Shown here piece after piece: positions 7,615-15,543 of a stretch of DNA of 34,033 nt (its first letter is position 1; every line of letters begins with the position of its first letter). The notes beneath the pieces were generated by a model. It saw only the letters and a program-made list of their open reading frames with translations, did no database searches and had not been told where the DNA came from. The stretch is from NCBI GenBank assembly GCA_014379965.1, contig JACMKU010000051.1, positions 1-34,033 of the forward strand, written 5' to 3'. Both the position numbers and the translations under genes were made by a program. This stretch comes from Chitinophagaceae bacterium. GTDB taxonomy: Bacteria; Bacteroidota; Bacteroidia; Chitinophagales; Chitinophagaceae.

Positions 7615-9579
7615 TCATTGATTCATCCCCATTCGAACAGTAAGATCCTTGAATCTTGGATCAGAGCGAAGCTCATTTAACATGGGGTATCTTACACAAA
7701 AGATCATACCCAGGCAGGCGATGCCTATGCGTTGCTCATAGGTTTTATTGAGATGATAAAAAGCTTTATCGAAATCCCTTAGCCCTGTGTAGAGAAATGC
7801 GTAGTCCATGTGTAGGATAGTGTCGGGTTCAGCCGCCTCTCTTTGTTTTAATCTATCGAGACAATCCAGCGCCTTATCCATTTGCCCGGACATTGCATAC
7901 GCGTGTCCAAGTGAACTAACGCCTTTGAGTGGATTGCCGATGAGATTATGATATTGTTCGAAATCCGGTATTGCTTTCTCATATTCGCCTCTCGCCAAAT
8001 AGATCATGCCTCTTCCTTCGAAGGCTCTGCGATACGTCGGATCCATTTCAACGATCCTGTCGTATTGAGCGAGTGCTTCTGAAAAACGCTGGGCAAAAGA
8101 ATAGGCGTCCGCGAGGTTGCTCATGAGCGGGAGTGAGAGCGGGTCCAATGATACAGCCTGCTCCATCTTCTCGATGGCTTTTGTAAAATCCCCTTTTGCA
8201 ATAAGAAACCATCCGTGAACCTGGTTAATCAGTGAGGAGTTTAGACTAAGACTAAGTGCTTTGTGCAAAGCAGATTCGGCGCCATCGAAGTCCCAGTTGT
8301 GAAAGAATTTGATCGTTGCAAGTGAAAGATGCGATTCGGCAAGATTGGGATCGAGCCCGATCGCATGCAAGGTGAGGTCCTTCGCGCGAGGATATGCCTC
8401 GGATGGTGGCATCAAGCCGGTGGACCCCATAAACGAATAACAATAAGAGAGAGATGTATAGGCCAGCGCGAACGCGGGATCGATTTTAATTACTTCCTCA
8501 AACGTCTCGATTGCCTTGCGGATGTATTCGGGAGTTGACTTGTTCCAGTAATAGCGTCCTTTGAGGTATAGGTTGTATGCCTCAATATTTTCGGTGGGTG
8601 CCTTTATGATCGGTTCTGTCTTCTTCGTGGGGTTGAAGTTTTCTTTCAACCGATTCACAATTTTCATCGATATCTCATCCTGTACCTGGAAGATATCTTC
8701 TACCTCGCTATCATAAACTTCCGACCACAGATGATAACCATCAGAGGTATTGATGAGCTGAGCCGTAATTCTCATTCGCTTACCTGACCGCCGAACGCTT
8801 CCCTCTAATACGGTCGACACACCTAGTTGAGTTCCAATATGCCTGACGTCCTGGCTCTTTCCTTTGAATGAAAAGGACGAAGTGCGTGCGGTTACCTGCA
8901 ACCCATCTACGTGCGTTAATCCGTTTAATATCTCTTCGGAGATGCCATCGCTGAAATATTCATTCTCCGGATCGGCGCTCATGTTTACAAATGGAAGGAC
9001 TGCGATGCTATGTTCCGCCCCTGCTTTCACGCCTGTCTGCGCCGCCGTCGGGATAGCGAGGCCCTCGTTTGCAATTGCATACACCTCGACTTTGCGCTTT
9101 ACATTCTTAAGATTGAATTTGCCGAGATATTTTGTAAAAATATCCTTCTGATTTTTTATCTCATCAAAGACCTTGTCTGAAACCAGTGCGGCGCCTGGCA
9201 CGGAAAGAGCCTCGATCCTGGAGGCAAGATTCACGCAGTCACCATATACACCATCGGTGTCAAGTACGATATCTCCGGAGTGTAGTCCAATGCGCAGCGA
9301 CACTTTCGGTTCTTTTCGCAGTTCCTCCTGTATATCGATGGAACATCTCACGGCGTCGATGGCGCTCCCGAAGATACTGAGTGTACCGTCACCGAAATAT
9401 TGAATGATCTTTCCATTGTGCGTGGGAATCAATCGTTCAAGCGTTGTCCGCTGCCGGTCTCTTAAAATCTTTGCTGTCTTTTCATCCTCCTGCATCATGG
9501 CGGTGTATCCGGCCATGTCGGCGAACATGATTGCTGCCAGCTGCCTAACACCTTTTGAGGGAAATTCCGGGTCTTGCAT
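7615..9579 (-). CDS. Class III adenylate/guanylate cyclase with TolB-like and TPR domains
   Basis: 654 residues from the ATG at 9579. The frame continues upstream to a TTG at 9633, but that stretch is repeat and promoter sequence. Residues about 10-190 form a class III cyclase domain: first metal Asp in FADMAGYT, second in QYFGDGTLSIF, and the transition-state Asn and Arg in DCVNLASRIE, so it looks catalytically intact and would make cAMP or cGMP. Residues about 205-335 match the TolB/FlgO-like domain that often follows such cyclases (IAVLPFVNMSADPENEYFSD, GVSTVLEGSVRRSG). The rest is about eight TPR units for protein contacts. There is no membrane segment, so it is probably cytoplasmic. The cyclase-TolB-TPR order is widespread in Proteobacteria and Bacteroidota. 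Confidence 0.88.
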   Translation of the reverse strand: MQDPEFPSKGVRQLAAIMFADMAGYTAMMQEDEKTAKILRDRQRTTLERLIPTHNGKIIQYFGDGTLSIFGSAIDAVRCSIDIQEELRKEPKVSLRIGLHSGDIVLDTDGVYGDCVNLASRIEALSVPGAALVSDKVFDEIKNQKDIFTKYLGKFNLKNVKRKVEVYAIANEGLAIPTAAQTGVKAGAEHSIAVLPFVNMSADPENEYFSDGISEEILNGLTHVDGLQVTARTSSFSFKGKSQDVRHIGTQLGVSTVLEGSVRRSGKRMRITAQLINTSDGYHLWSEVYDSEVEDIFQVQDEISMKIVNRLKENFNPTKKTEPIIKAPTENIEAYNLYLKGRYYWNKSTPEYIRKAIETFEEVIKIDPAFALAYTSLSYCYSFMGSTGLMPPSEAYPRAKDLTLHAIGLDPNLAESHLSLATIKFFHNWDFDGAESALHKALSLSLNSSLINQVHGWFLIAKGDFTKAIEKMEQAVSLDPLSLPLMSNLADAYSFAQRFSEALAQYDRIVEMDPTYRRAFEGRGMIYLARGEYEKAIPDFEQYHNLIGNPLKGVSSLGHAYAMSGQMDKALDCLDRLKQREAAEPDTILHMDYAFLYTGLRDFDKAFYHLNKTYEQRIGIACLGMIFCVRYPMLNELRSDPRFKDLTVRMGMNQ

Positions 9580-9602
9580 GCGTGGAGGTTTGGCTGTGTT
9601 AC

Positions 9603-9633
9603 CAAATTTAACCAAATCTGAAGCAATAGGCAA
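9603..9633 (-). promoter_or_regulatory. Probable promoter for the cyclase gene
   Basis: On the minus strand, TAAATTTG (9610-9603) matches the -7 consensus TANNTTTG exactly and lies 20 bases after a TTG (9633-9631), a standard -33 to -7 spacing in Bacteroidota. Transcription would start near 9597, about 17 bases before the ATG at 9579. The TTG is part of the heptamer array at 9621-9701, so the repeat contributes the -33 element. Confidence 0.45.
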
Positions 9634-9701
9634 TAGGCAAATTAACCGAACGTTGCCTATTGCCTATTGCCTACTGCCTATTGCCTATTGCTTATTGCTT
9701 A
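9621..9701. repeat. Inverted heptamer array (word CAATAGG / YTGCCTA) covering a stop codon
   Basis: Right arm 9653-9701 is seven consecutive 7-base units of the form YTGCCTA. Left arm 9621-9640 holds two full units of its complement, TAGGCAA. The loop is 12 bases. The final TTA of the last unit (9699-9701) is the TAA stop codon of the minus-strand lipoprotein gene, so the repeat unit supplies the stop. The same word occurs at 11109-11157. Confidence 0.9.
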
Positions 9702-10145
9702 ATGCAAGGCCACCGGCAACTCATACTGCCTACTCCCATCTTTCGCGCTAGTTTCAAACAGAATGAGATGCAGTGTAGAGTTGGGTCTCTTCTTTTCGGC
9801 CTTGACCGTAAAACTGAACTTTCCCCAGGCCGGAGCACCGGCGTCAGTCATTTCGTGTCCTTGCTTTAACTCGTCGTGCCCGTCTTCAATGACCCAGCCA
9901 AACGAAGCTTCAAATATCTGTCCTTCACCCTTGACCAGGAATTCATTCTCCGCTGTTTTGGTTACGGTCACGTTCTTAAACCTGGCGTTACCATAAGTCT
10001 TCGGCTCCGAGGGTTTGACTTGCGTTGCCGTATCGCGTGCCTTCGGAGGAGGAGCGACGGCAGTATCTTTTCGTGGTTCGGTTTGCTGCGAGTTTTCATC
10101 ATTGCAGGCTGCAAGCAACAACAGAAAGAAAATGTAAAGGCGCAT
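9699..10145 (-). CDS. Lipoprotein with Gmad2-like immunoglobulin-type domain
   Basis: 148 residues. A short signal peptide ends in a lipobox (LLLLAAC, lipidated C14). A Pro/Thr/Lys-rich linker covers about 15-50. Residues about 55-146 look like a Gmad2 (spore-germination-type Ig-like) domain: FLVKGEGQIFEASFGW, then GHEMTDAGAPAWGKFSF and a closing strand LHLILFETSAKDGS. Such domains occur on many extracytoplasmic proteins and have no known enzymatic function; a structural or binding role at the outer membrane is likely. It lies upstream of the cyclase gene on the same strand, but a promoter sits between them, so co-transcription is uncertain. The stop codon is part of a heptamer repeat. Confidence 0.75.
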   Translation of the reverse strand: MRLYIFFLLLLAACNDENSQQTEPRKDTAVAPPPKARDTATQVKPSEPKTYGNARFKNVTVTKTAENEFLVKGEGQIFEASFGWVIEDGHDELKQGHEMTDAGAPAWGKFSFTVKAEKKRPNSTLHLILFETSAKDGSRQYELPVALH

Positions 10146-10218
10146 AATTAATTTTTTTTAAATATCGGTTTAAAAAAGCGCGTTTTTAGCCGCTAATTTA
10201 ATTGGAAGCGTATAAAGA

Positions 10219-11121
10219 ATGATCGAACTTACTGACTCAACTATTATCATGCCAGCCAACAAAACGATTCTCGTCGCCGGAGCAACAGGAAACCAGGGAA
10301 GCGCAGTCGCGAGAAACCTGTTACTAAACGGTTTCCGGGTGAAGGCACTGACGCGAAATCCTTCATCTCCAGCTGCCCAGAAACTAGCGGCTTTGAATGC
10401 GGAAATTGTACAGGGCGACCTGGATTCACCAGCGAGCATAGTTCCCCACCTCAAAGATGTTGAAGGAATCTTCTGCGTATTGGCTTTCACGAAAGGGATC
10501 GAGAAAGAGATTCGACAGGGCGTAGCATTGGCCAACCTTGCGAAGGAAAATGAAATCGGGCATTACCTGTATTCTTCCGTGGTGGGTGCCGATCTAAGCA
10601 CTGGCATCCCACATTGGGAGAGCAAATTCAAGATCGAGACACACATCAAGCAGATCGGCCTCCCTTATACGATCATCAGACCCGCCTCATTCTTCGACAA
10701 TTTTCTCATCCCGCAAGTGCGAGACCGTTTACTGAAAGGCAAGCTCGTAACTCCCGTGCGAAAGAGCAAAAATCAACAATATATTGCCTGCGAAGATATC
10801 GGTCGCATCAGCACCGCTATTTTCCTTGAACCCGGCAAGTACATTGGCCACGTGAAGACTATTGCGTCCGAACAATTGGATGGGCAACAGACCGCAGACG
10901 TCTTTTCCAAGGTGTGGCAACAGAATATAAAATACCAGCAGCTTCCTGGGTTTATTACAAGACTCGTCATGGGTGGAGACCTGCATAAAATGTTCTCCTG
11001 GATCAACCAACATGGAGGCGTCTTCATAAAGGATCTACCGTCTGTCCAGAAAGAATTTCCGGGAATGATGCGGTTGGAGGAGTGGGTGCCGAGGTTTTTT
11101 AAGCGAATCAATAGTCAATAG
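10219..11121 (+). CDS. NmrA-like NAD(P)-binding protein (atypical short-chain reductase)
   Basis: 300 residues. The N-terminal Rossmann fold has the glycine motif VAGATGNQGSAV. A sensor-type SDR layout follows: GDLDSPASI after strand 3, YSSVVGADL, and the substrate segment IGLPYTIIRPASFFDNF. The NmrA/HSCARG group bind NAD(P)(H) as redox sensors or act as reductases on small quinone or carbonyl compounds; the classical Tyr-x-x-x-Lys is not obvious, as usual for this group. Start at 10219 is favoured by GGAAG ten bases upstream; ATG 10249 is an alternative giving a 290-residue protein. The last codons (Asn-Ser-Gln) and the TAG stop lie inside a CAATAGG heptamer array. Confidence 0.82.
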   Translation: MIELTDSTIIMPANKTILVAGATGNQGSAVARNLLLNGFRVKALTRNPSSPAAQKLAALNAEIVQGDLDSPASIVPHLKDVEGIFCVLAFTKGIEKEIRQGVALANLAKENEIGHYLYSSVVGADLSTGIPHWESKFKIETHIKQIGLPYTIIRPASFFDNFLIPQVRDRLLKGKLVTPVRKSKNQQYIACEDIGRISTAIFLEPGKYIGHVKTIASEQLDGQQTADVFSKVWQQNIKYQQLPGFITRLVMGGDLHKMFSWINQHGGVFIKDLPSVQKEFPGMMRLEEWVPRFFKRINSQ

Positions 11122-11157
11122 GCAATGGGCAATAAGCAATGTACAATAGGCAATATT
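11109..11157 (+). repeat. Heptamer array (word CAATAGG) across the NmrA-gene stop codon
   Basis: Seven consecutive 7-base units start CAAT and are variants of CAATAGG (CAATAGT, CAATGGG, CAATAAG and so on). The first two units encode the last residues, and the TAG of the second (11119-11121) is the in-frame stop codon. No mirrored partner is seen at this site. The word is the same as at 9621-9701. Confidence 0.9.
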
Positions 11158-11175
11158 CCCGACTTTCGACTATAG

Positions 11176-11266
11176 TCTCCCGCCTCCCGTCTCCCGTCTC
11201 CAGTCTCCCTTCTCCCGCCTCCAGTCTACTGTCTCCCGCCTCCAGTCTACTGTCTCCCGCCTCGCC
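11176..11266. repeat. Thirteen-unit heptamer array (word YCTCCCG) ending at the MpaB-gene stop codon
   Basis: Thirteen 7-base units in unbroken phase, variants of YCTCCCG (TCTCCCG, CCTCCAG, TCTACTG). The downstream part also shows a higher-order 21-base period: three consecutive 21-mers at 11199-11261, of which the last two are identical. The last unit touches the TAG stop (11266-11268) of the minus-strand gene. It shares the convergent gap with a different array (11109-11157) attached to the opposite gene. Confidence 0.9.
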
Positions 11267-12030
11267 TAAGTGGGTGTAACATCAAGATCTCTGATCTGCT
11301 TCTTGTATTCGGCTGGCAATACCAGCGACTTGAGGAACCAATCGAGTTTTACTTTTCGACTTAATTTATAAGAAGAGAGAATGGGAGTCAGCCAGGAGTA
11401 TTTTCCTAATTCCAGGAGTTCATTGACCCTTCGAGGAACGACGAGCTTCTGTGATTCAATCAACAATTGATAGCGAAACCAGCCAAGATGTTTCCGATAT
11501 TGCTTGAAAAGATCCAACGTATAGTGAGACCTTACCAGGTCCTCCTGCAATTGCTTCTCATGCATCGCTACCCAATCGGGGTAGGATGATGGTAGGTCTT
11601 TCAATCCCATTCTTATTCCTACTCGATTGAATACATCGAATAGATCCTGCTTTTCGTCTTCCGTCATCTTTCGCTCTAATAATTCAAAGGAAGCCTTCGA
11701 ATAATGAATTAGCATGAACAGCACATCGCGATACGCCCAATCAGGGATCTGTGCCCCTCGATTCGATTCTACTGCCGCATGTATTGCCGTGATCTTATCA
11801 ATGGCACGCAGGGCTGCTTCTTTTTCAGAGAATACGATGAGTCGCGCATACATCACCGTCGAGAATAATCTACCCAATGGATCGGCGGGAAGTTTGCCCG
11901 TAAAATATAACCAGTCCACCGCTTTATTGAGGGCAAACTCTGCACTGGCCCCGGCAAACACAAAGAGTACGGTATCTCCTTTCCCCCATATTTTTCTAAC
12001 GATAGATTCCTTGTGTACGAAAAATTCCAT
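11266..12030 (-). CDS. MpaB-like / DUF2236 oxygenase-fold protein
   Basis: 254 residues from the ATG at 12030, which has AAGG four bases upstream. The frame extends to a TTG at 12090, but that part runs through the octamer repeat and is not expected to be coding. The core matches the ER-bound oxygenase MpaB/rubber oxygenase (DUF2236) family: a helical GDTVLFVFAGASAEFALNKA segment, DPLGRLFSTV, the IHAAVE helix with a conserved His, and DVLFMLIHYSKASFELLERK. Family members that have been studied are haem b proteins that use O2, but many bacterial homologues have no known substrate. No signal peptide is visible. It is divergent from the oxidoreductase at 12222, with an octamer inverted repeat between the two starts. 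Confidence 0.75.
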   Translation of the reverse strand: MEFFVHKESIVRKIWGKGDTVLFVFAGASAEFALNKAVDWLYFTGKLPADPLGRLFSTVMYARLIVFSEKEAALRAIDKITAIHAAVESNRGAQIPDWAYRDVLFMLIHYSKASFELLERKMTEDEKQDLFDVFNRVGIRMGLKDLPSSYPDWVAMHEKQLQEDLVRSHYTLDLFKQYRKHLGWFRYQLLIESQKLVVPRRVNELLELGKYSWLTPILSSYKLSRKVKLDWFLKSLVLPAEYKKQIRDLDVTPT

Positions 12031-12079
12031 CCTTAAATATAAAATAATGCGCCAATAGAATTGAAGTAACTTTAAAGAA

Positions 12080-12206
12080 GGTTCACGCAAAGGCGCAAAG
12101 GCGCAGAGTTAATCAGCAATTGGGTGTTGTAATTCGGAAACCTAATCCAAAATTCCTAATTCCAGTTCCATAGTTTCCTCTGCGCATCCACGCCTTTGCG
12201 TGAACC
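12080..12206. repeat. Inverted octamer array (word GCAAAGGC) between divergent genes
   Basis: Left arm 12080-12108 and right arm 12178-12206 are reverse complements at 25 of 29 positions around a 69-base loop. The left arm holds two GCAAAGGC units plus a degenerate one. This is the only array in the window not at a 3' end: it lies between two gene starts, 50 bases before the start at 12030 and 15 bases before the ATG at 12222. Confidence 0.85.
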
Positions 12207-12221
12207 ACTAACCTTCCAGGT

Positions 12222-13199
12222 ATGGAGAAAATTAGATGGGGCATCATTGGTTGCGGCGACGTGACAGAAGTAAAGAGTGGTCCAGCGTTCAATAAGGTGG
12301 AGGGATCTACACTTGTTGCAGTCATGCGCCGTAACGCTAATTTGGCAGAAGATTACGCTCGACGTCACCATGTCCCAACCTGGTATACCGATGCGAATGC
12401 GCTAATAAATGATCCGGAAGTGAATGCCATTTATGTCGCGACTCCTCCATCGTCTCATGAGCAATATGCCATCGCTGCAATGCAGGCGGGAAAACCAGTG
12501 TATGTAGAAAAGCCAATGACTATGAACGTGGACTCCGCGAAGTCGATGGTCGCGGCCGCCAGTTCCCATCAGCAGAAAATGGTTGTCGCGCATTATCGCC
12601 GGGCCCAACCAATATTCAAGACAATAAAACAGCTGATTGACGAAAAACGCATACGTGAATCACGCATCGTGAGACTAACGATGTTTAAGAAACTCATGAG
12701 TGAAGAGGAACTGAAGAATCCGCAAAAAGCCTGGAGGGTAAATAAATCAGAATCTGGCGGCGGGTTGTTTCACGACCTTGCACCGCACCAGCTTGACCTC
12801 TTGATCTATTTCTTCGGTGAAGTTGCCGGCGCATCCGGGTATGGCTGCAACCAGAAAGGCGCCTATGATGCCGATGATACTGTTACCGGGTGCATCGAGT
12901 TTGTCAATGGCGTTATGTTTACAGGCGTGTGGGCTTTTACAATGGACAATGGTGAAGAAATAGACAAATGCGAGATTATCGGGGATAAGGGCCGGATAGA
13001 ATTTAGTTTCTTCAGTCATAGTCCTATACTGGTCACCATTGGTCACCAAACTGACGTTATTTCATTTCAACCTTTGGAGCATGTGCAACAGCCAATGATA
13101 CAGGAGGTGGTGAATTACTTTCTAAACAAAGGAAGGAATCCCTGTAGTGGTGAGGAAGGAGTGAAGGTGATGGATCTCATCGATCGTTTTACTAGTTGA
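12222..13199 (+). CDS. Gfo/Idh/MocA-family NAD(P)-dependent oxidoreductase
   Basis: 325 residues. The N-terminal Rossmann fold carries WGIIGCGDV, followed by VAVMRRN, YVATPPSSH and the family signature VYVEKPM, whose Lys is the usual catalytic residue. The C-terminal alpha/beta domain has GGGLFHDLAPHQLDLL with the conserved Asp/His pair. Members oxidise or reduce sugars, inositols and similar polyols; the substrate here is not evident. It lies upstream of, but is separated by 130 bases and a hairpin from, a GHL10 lipoprotein gene on the same strand, so a carbohydrate role is plausible but unproven. The ATG lies 15 bases after the inverted repeat shared with the divergent MpaB-like gene. Confidence 0.88.
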   Translation: MEKIRWGIIGCGDVTEVKSGPAFNKVEGSTLVAVMRRNANLAEDYARRHHVPTWYTDANALINDPEVNAIYVATPPSSHEQYAIAAMQAGKPVYVEKPMTMNVDSAKSMVAAASSHQQKMVVAHYRRAQPIFKTIKQLIDEKRIRESRIVRLTMFKKLMSEEELKNPQKAWRVNKSESGGGLFHDLAPHQLDLLIYFFGEVAGASGYGCNQKGAYDADDTVTGCIEFVNGVMFTGVWAFTMDNGEEIDKCEIIGDKGRIEFSFFSHSPILVTIGHQTDVISFQPLEHVQQPMIQEVVNYFLNKGRNPCSGEEGVKVMDLIDRFTS

Positions 13200-13202
13200 A
13201 TG

Positions 13203-13247
13203 CACGAATCTGCAAAGAGGATATTTTTATATCCTAACCGGTTCGTG
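13203..13247 (+). other. Nested hairpin after the Gfo/Idh gene
   Basis: The inner stem AGGATAT/ATATCCT (13218-13224 and 13229-13235) is a perfect 7-pair hairpin with a TTTT loop. An outer stem, CACGAA (13203-13208) with TTCGTG (13242-13247), encloses it. There is no T-run afterwards, so it is not a standard intrinsic terminator; it may protect the mRNA 3' end or mark a processing site. Confidence 0.4.
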
Positions 13248-13329
13248 AATAACTTACGAGGTTTCATAACTCATGCCTGATTTTACCCTAATTTTAATGC
13301 CGCACCAACACTAACATAAAATTCAGAGC

Positions 13330-14850
13330 ATGCGCCGCCTATTTCATTTGTTGCCATTATTTCTTTTCAGTCTGTTCTTATTGCCAGCATGTGCGCCCAC
13401 AAAGAAGATGGAAACGCCGGTCACTCCAGCACCCACGGCTAACCGCGAATTTCGCGCCGCATGGATTGCCACGGTTGCAAACATAAACTGGCCGAGTAAG
13501 CCAGGACTTCCTGTAGATGATCAGAAGAAAGAAGCAATTGCACTCCTCGATTTTCTTCAGAAAAATAATTTCAATACAGCCATTCTACAGGTGCGACCGC
13601 AGTGCGATGCCCTTTATAACAGCGCGCTTGAGCCATGGTCATACTACCTCACCGGCGAACAGGGAAAACCACCTTCACCTTATTACGATCCTCTCGAATT
13701 TTGGGTAGAGGCCGCTCACGATAGAGGGATCGAGCTTCATGTCTGGCTAAACCCTTACCGTGCACATCATAAGGATGGAAAAGAGATCACCGAGCATTCT
13801 ATCGTTAGGAAAAGGCCTGAATTGGTAGTATTCCTCAAAGAAGGTTATTGGTGGATGGACCCTTCGTTGAAAGGGACGCAAGATCATTCCGTCGGAGTGG
13901 TGATGGATCTTGTAAATCGCTACGACATCGACGGGGTACATTTCGACGACTATTTTTATCCATATCCTTCCTATAATCTCGGACAGGATTTCCCTGACTC
14001 ATCTAGTTGGATGGCTTACCAGCAGGGGGGCGGTAAACTAAGCAGGGGAGACTGGAGACGTGAAAGCGTCAACGTGTTCATTCAAAGGTTGTATAAAGAT
14101 ATAAAGGCGGCAAAACCACATGTGAAGTTTGGATTAAGTCCTTTTGGCATCTGGCGACCAGGTTATCCAGAGTCAATTGGCGGTTTCGATCAGTATGATC
14201 AATTGTATGCCGATGCGAAGCTTTGGTTAAACAAAGGCTGGATCGATTATTTCACCCCTCAATTGTACTGGCCAATCAATAGGATGAGCCAGAGTTTTCC
14301 CGTCTTGCTAGGATGGTGGAATGGAGAAAACTATCAAAAGCGGCACCTATGGCCAGGCATCAGTGTGGGACGCGATACGAGCGCCAGAAATGTGAATGAA
14401 ATACTGAGTCAAATCATGATCGACCGTGGAATGATACCCGAGAGTAAGGGAGTTGTTCACTGGAGCATCTCATCCCTTACCAACAATCCGAATATGGTAA
14501 AAGCGATTTCCGAAGGTCCATACAGGAAACAGGCGCTCGTTCCGGCGAGCCCATGGATGGACAACCGTGCGCCTGTTGCCCCAACTGTCAAGACCGACTT
14601 ACAGCAGGACGACCTGAGAATTACATGGGCGCATCCTGATGAGAAAGATGTTTTTCATTGGGTTGTCTATTATCGATATGGAAACAATTGGAACTACCGG
14701 ATTCTCGATCGTAAGACCTGGTCGTACGATCTAAAGAAAATAATGGGCGAGAATGCGACAAAACTCGACCTCAACCGTATTGCAGTGACCGCTGTCGATC
14801 GCGTGGGTAATGAAAGTGAATTGCGCGAGATGGACTTGACTAAACAATAA
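13330..14850 (+). CDS. GHL10 (DUF187) glycoside-hydrolase-like lipoprotein
   Basis: 506 residues. The signal peptide ends in lipobox LFLLPAC (C21), so it is lipid-anchored, probably in the outer membrane. Residues about 35-390 match the glycosyl-hydrolase-like 10 family: REFRAAWIATVANINWPS at the start of the barrel, QVRPQCDALY, HVWLNPYRAHH, DGVHFDDYFYPYP with the acidic pair expected at the active site, and GLSPFGIWRPGYP. A fibronectin-type III-like C-terminal domain covers about 405-505. These proteins are common in Bacteroidota and are thought to cleave cell-wall or other glycans. First gene of a tight run: 3 bases separate it from the HAD gene. Confidence 0.87.
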   Translation: MRRLFHLLPLFLFSLFLLPACAPTKKMETPVTPAPTANREFRAAWIATVANINWPSKPGLPVDDQKKEAIALLDFLQKNNFNTAILQVRPQCDALYNSALEPWSYYLTGEQGKPPSPYYDPLEFWVEAAHDRGIELHVWLNPYRAHHKDGKEITEHSIVRKRPELVVFLKEGYWWMDPSLKGTQDHSVGVVMDLVNRYDIDGVHFDDYFYPYPSYNLGQDFPDSSSWMAYQQGGGKLSRGDWRRESVNVFIQRLYKDIKAAKPHVKFGLSPFGIWRPGYPESIGGFDQYDQLYADAKLWLNKGWIDYFTPQLYWPINRMSQSFPVLLGWWNGENYQKRHLWPGISVGRDTSARNVNEILSQIMIDRGMIPESKGVVHWSISSLTNNPNMVKAISEGPYRKQALVPASPWMDNRAPVAPTVKTDLQQDDLRITWAHPDEKDVFHWVVYYRYGNNWNYRILDRKTWSYDLKKIMGENATKLDLNRIAVTAVDRVGNESELREMDLTKQ

Positions 14851-14853
14851 ATC

Positions 14854-15537
14854 ATGATGATCAGGGGTATACTGTTCGACTTCATAGGGACTACCGTTCT
14901 GGAGAAAGATCCGCAGGTGATCAATCGCTGTTTCAGCCAGGCGTTTTCTGATCATGGTGTGACGATTAGCCAGGACTTCATTCGGAATAACAGGGGCAAG
15001 GATAAGAAGGAAGTCATCACCAGGGCGCTCATCCAGGGAGGATATCGGGCAGAGCTTATACCCTCGGTCCTGGCATCACTTGAATCATATGTGGCAAAAA
15101 ATATCAGTAACTTCTCCGTTGGCCCAGGTGCCCGAGAGATCATTGAGCATTTTATTTCAAAAGACCGGTTGGTTGGATTGGGATCAGGTTTGCCGCGAGA
15201 AACCTTCGATCGAATACTGCACTACCTCGAGTGGGAAAATATCCCTTTTCATTATATAGGTATTGCAGCGGAGATGGAAAGAGGCCGGCCACATCCCGAC
15301 ATGATCATTGATATGATGCAGAAACTGGGTCTGCAACCACGCGAAGTCTTAAAAGTGGGCGATACTACGGCAGATATTCTTGAAGGAAAAAACGCAGGTG
15401 TATTCACTGCCGCGATTCTCTCCGGAACTCAGGCGACTAAACTTTTGGCGGAGCAGCAACCCGACTGGATGATAACTTCTCTCAGTGAGTTGAAAGAGAT
15501 AGTCATAAATGATGTTCACCTTCAACCGAAAATCTAA
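14854..15537 (+). CDS. Phosphonatase-like HAD-superfamily hydrolase
   Basis: 227 residues. Motif I is LFDFIGTTV: nucleophile D9 but no Asp at +2, where most phosphatases have the general acid. That pattern, together with GKDKKEVI in the cap, GRPHPDMI after the cap and motif IV VGDTTADILEGKNAGV, resembles the phosphonatase-like group related to phosphonoacetaldehyde hydrolase (DxAGTT with a cap lysine). True PhnX uses a Schiff-base lysine; whether the cap Lys pair here serves so cannot be decided. No phosphonate transport or transaminase gene is nearby. It starts 3 bases after the GHL10 gene and ends 6 bases before the HIT-like gene, so it is almost certainly in one operon. Confidence 0.8.
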   Translation: MMIRGILFDFIGTTVLEKDPQVINRCFSQAFSDHGVTISQDFIRNNRGKDKKEVITRALIQGGYRAELIPSVLASLESYVAKNISNFSVGPGAREIIEHFISKDRLVGLGSGLPRETFDRILHYLEWENIPFHYIGIAAEMERGRPHPDMIIDMMQKLGLQPREVLKVGDTTADILEGKNAGVFTAAILSGTQATKLLAEQQPDWMITSLSELKEIVINDVHLQPKI

Positions 15538-15543
15538 CCTCTC

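Noticed and set aside
9580..9633. Upstream extension of the cyclase gene to a TTG start
   Set aside because: The extension runs through a heptamer repeat and an exact -7 promoter element; the ATG at 9579 begins the protein just before the conserved cyclase domain.
11109..11266. CRISPR array
   Set aside because: Units are 7 bases, contiguous and degenerate, with no spacers and no cas genes in the window.
12031..12090. Upstream extension of the MpaB-like gene to a TTG start
   Set aside because: The added codons come from AT-rich leader and the octamer repeat; the ATG at 12030 has an AAGG site directly upstream.
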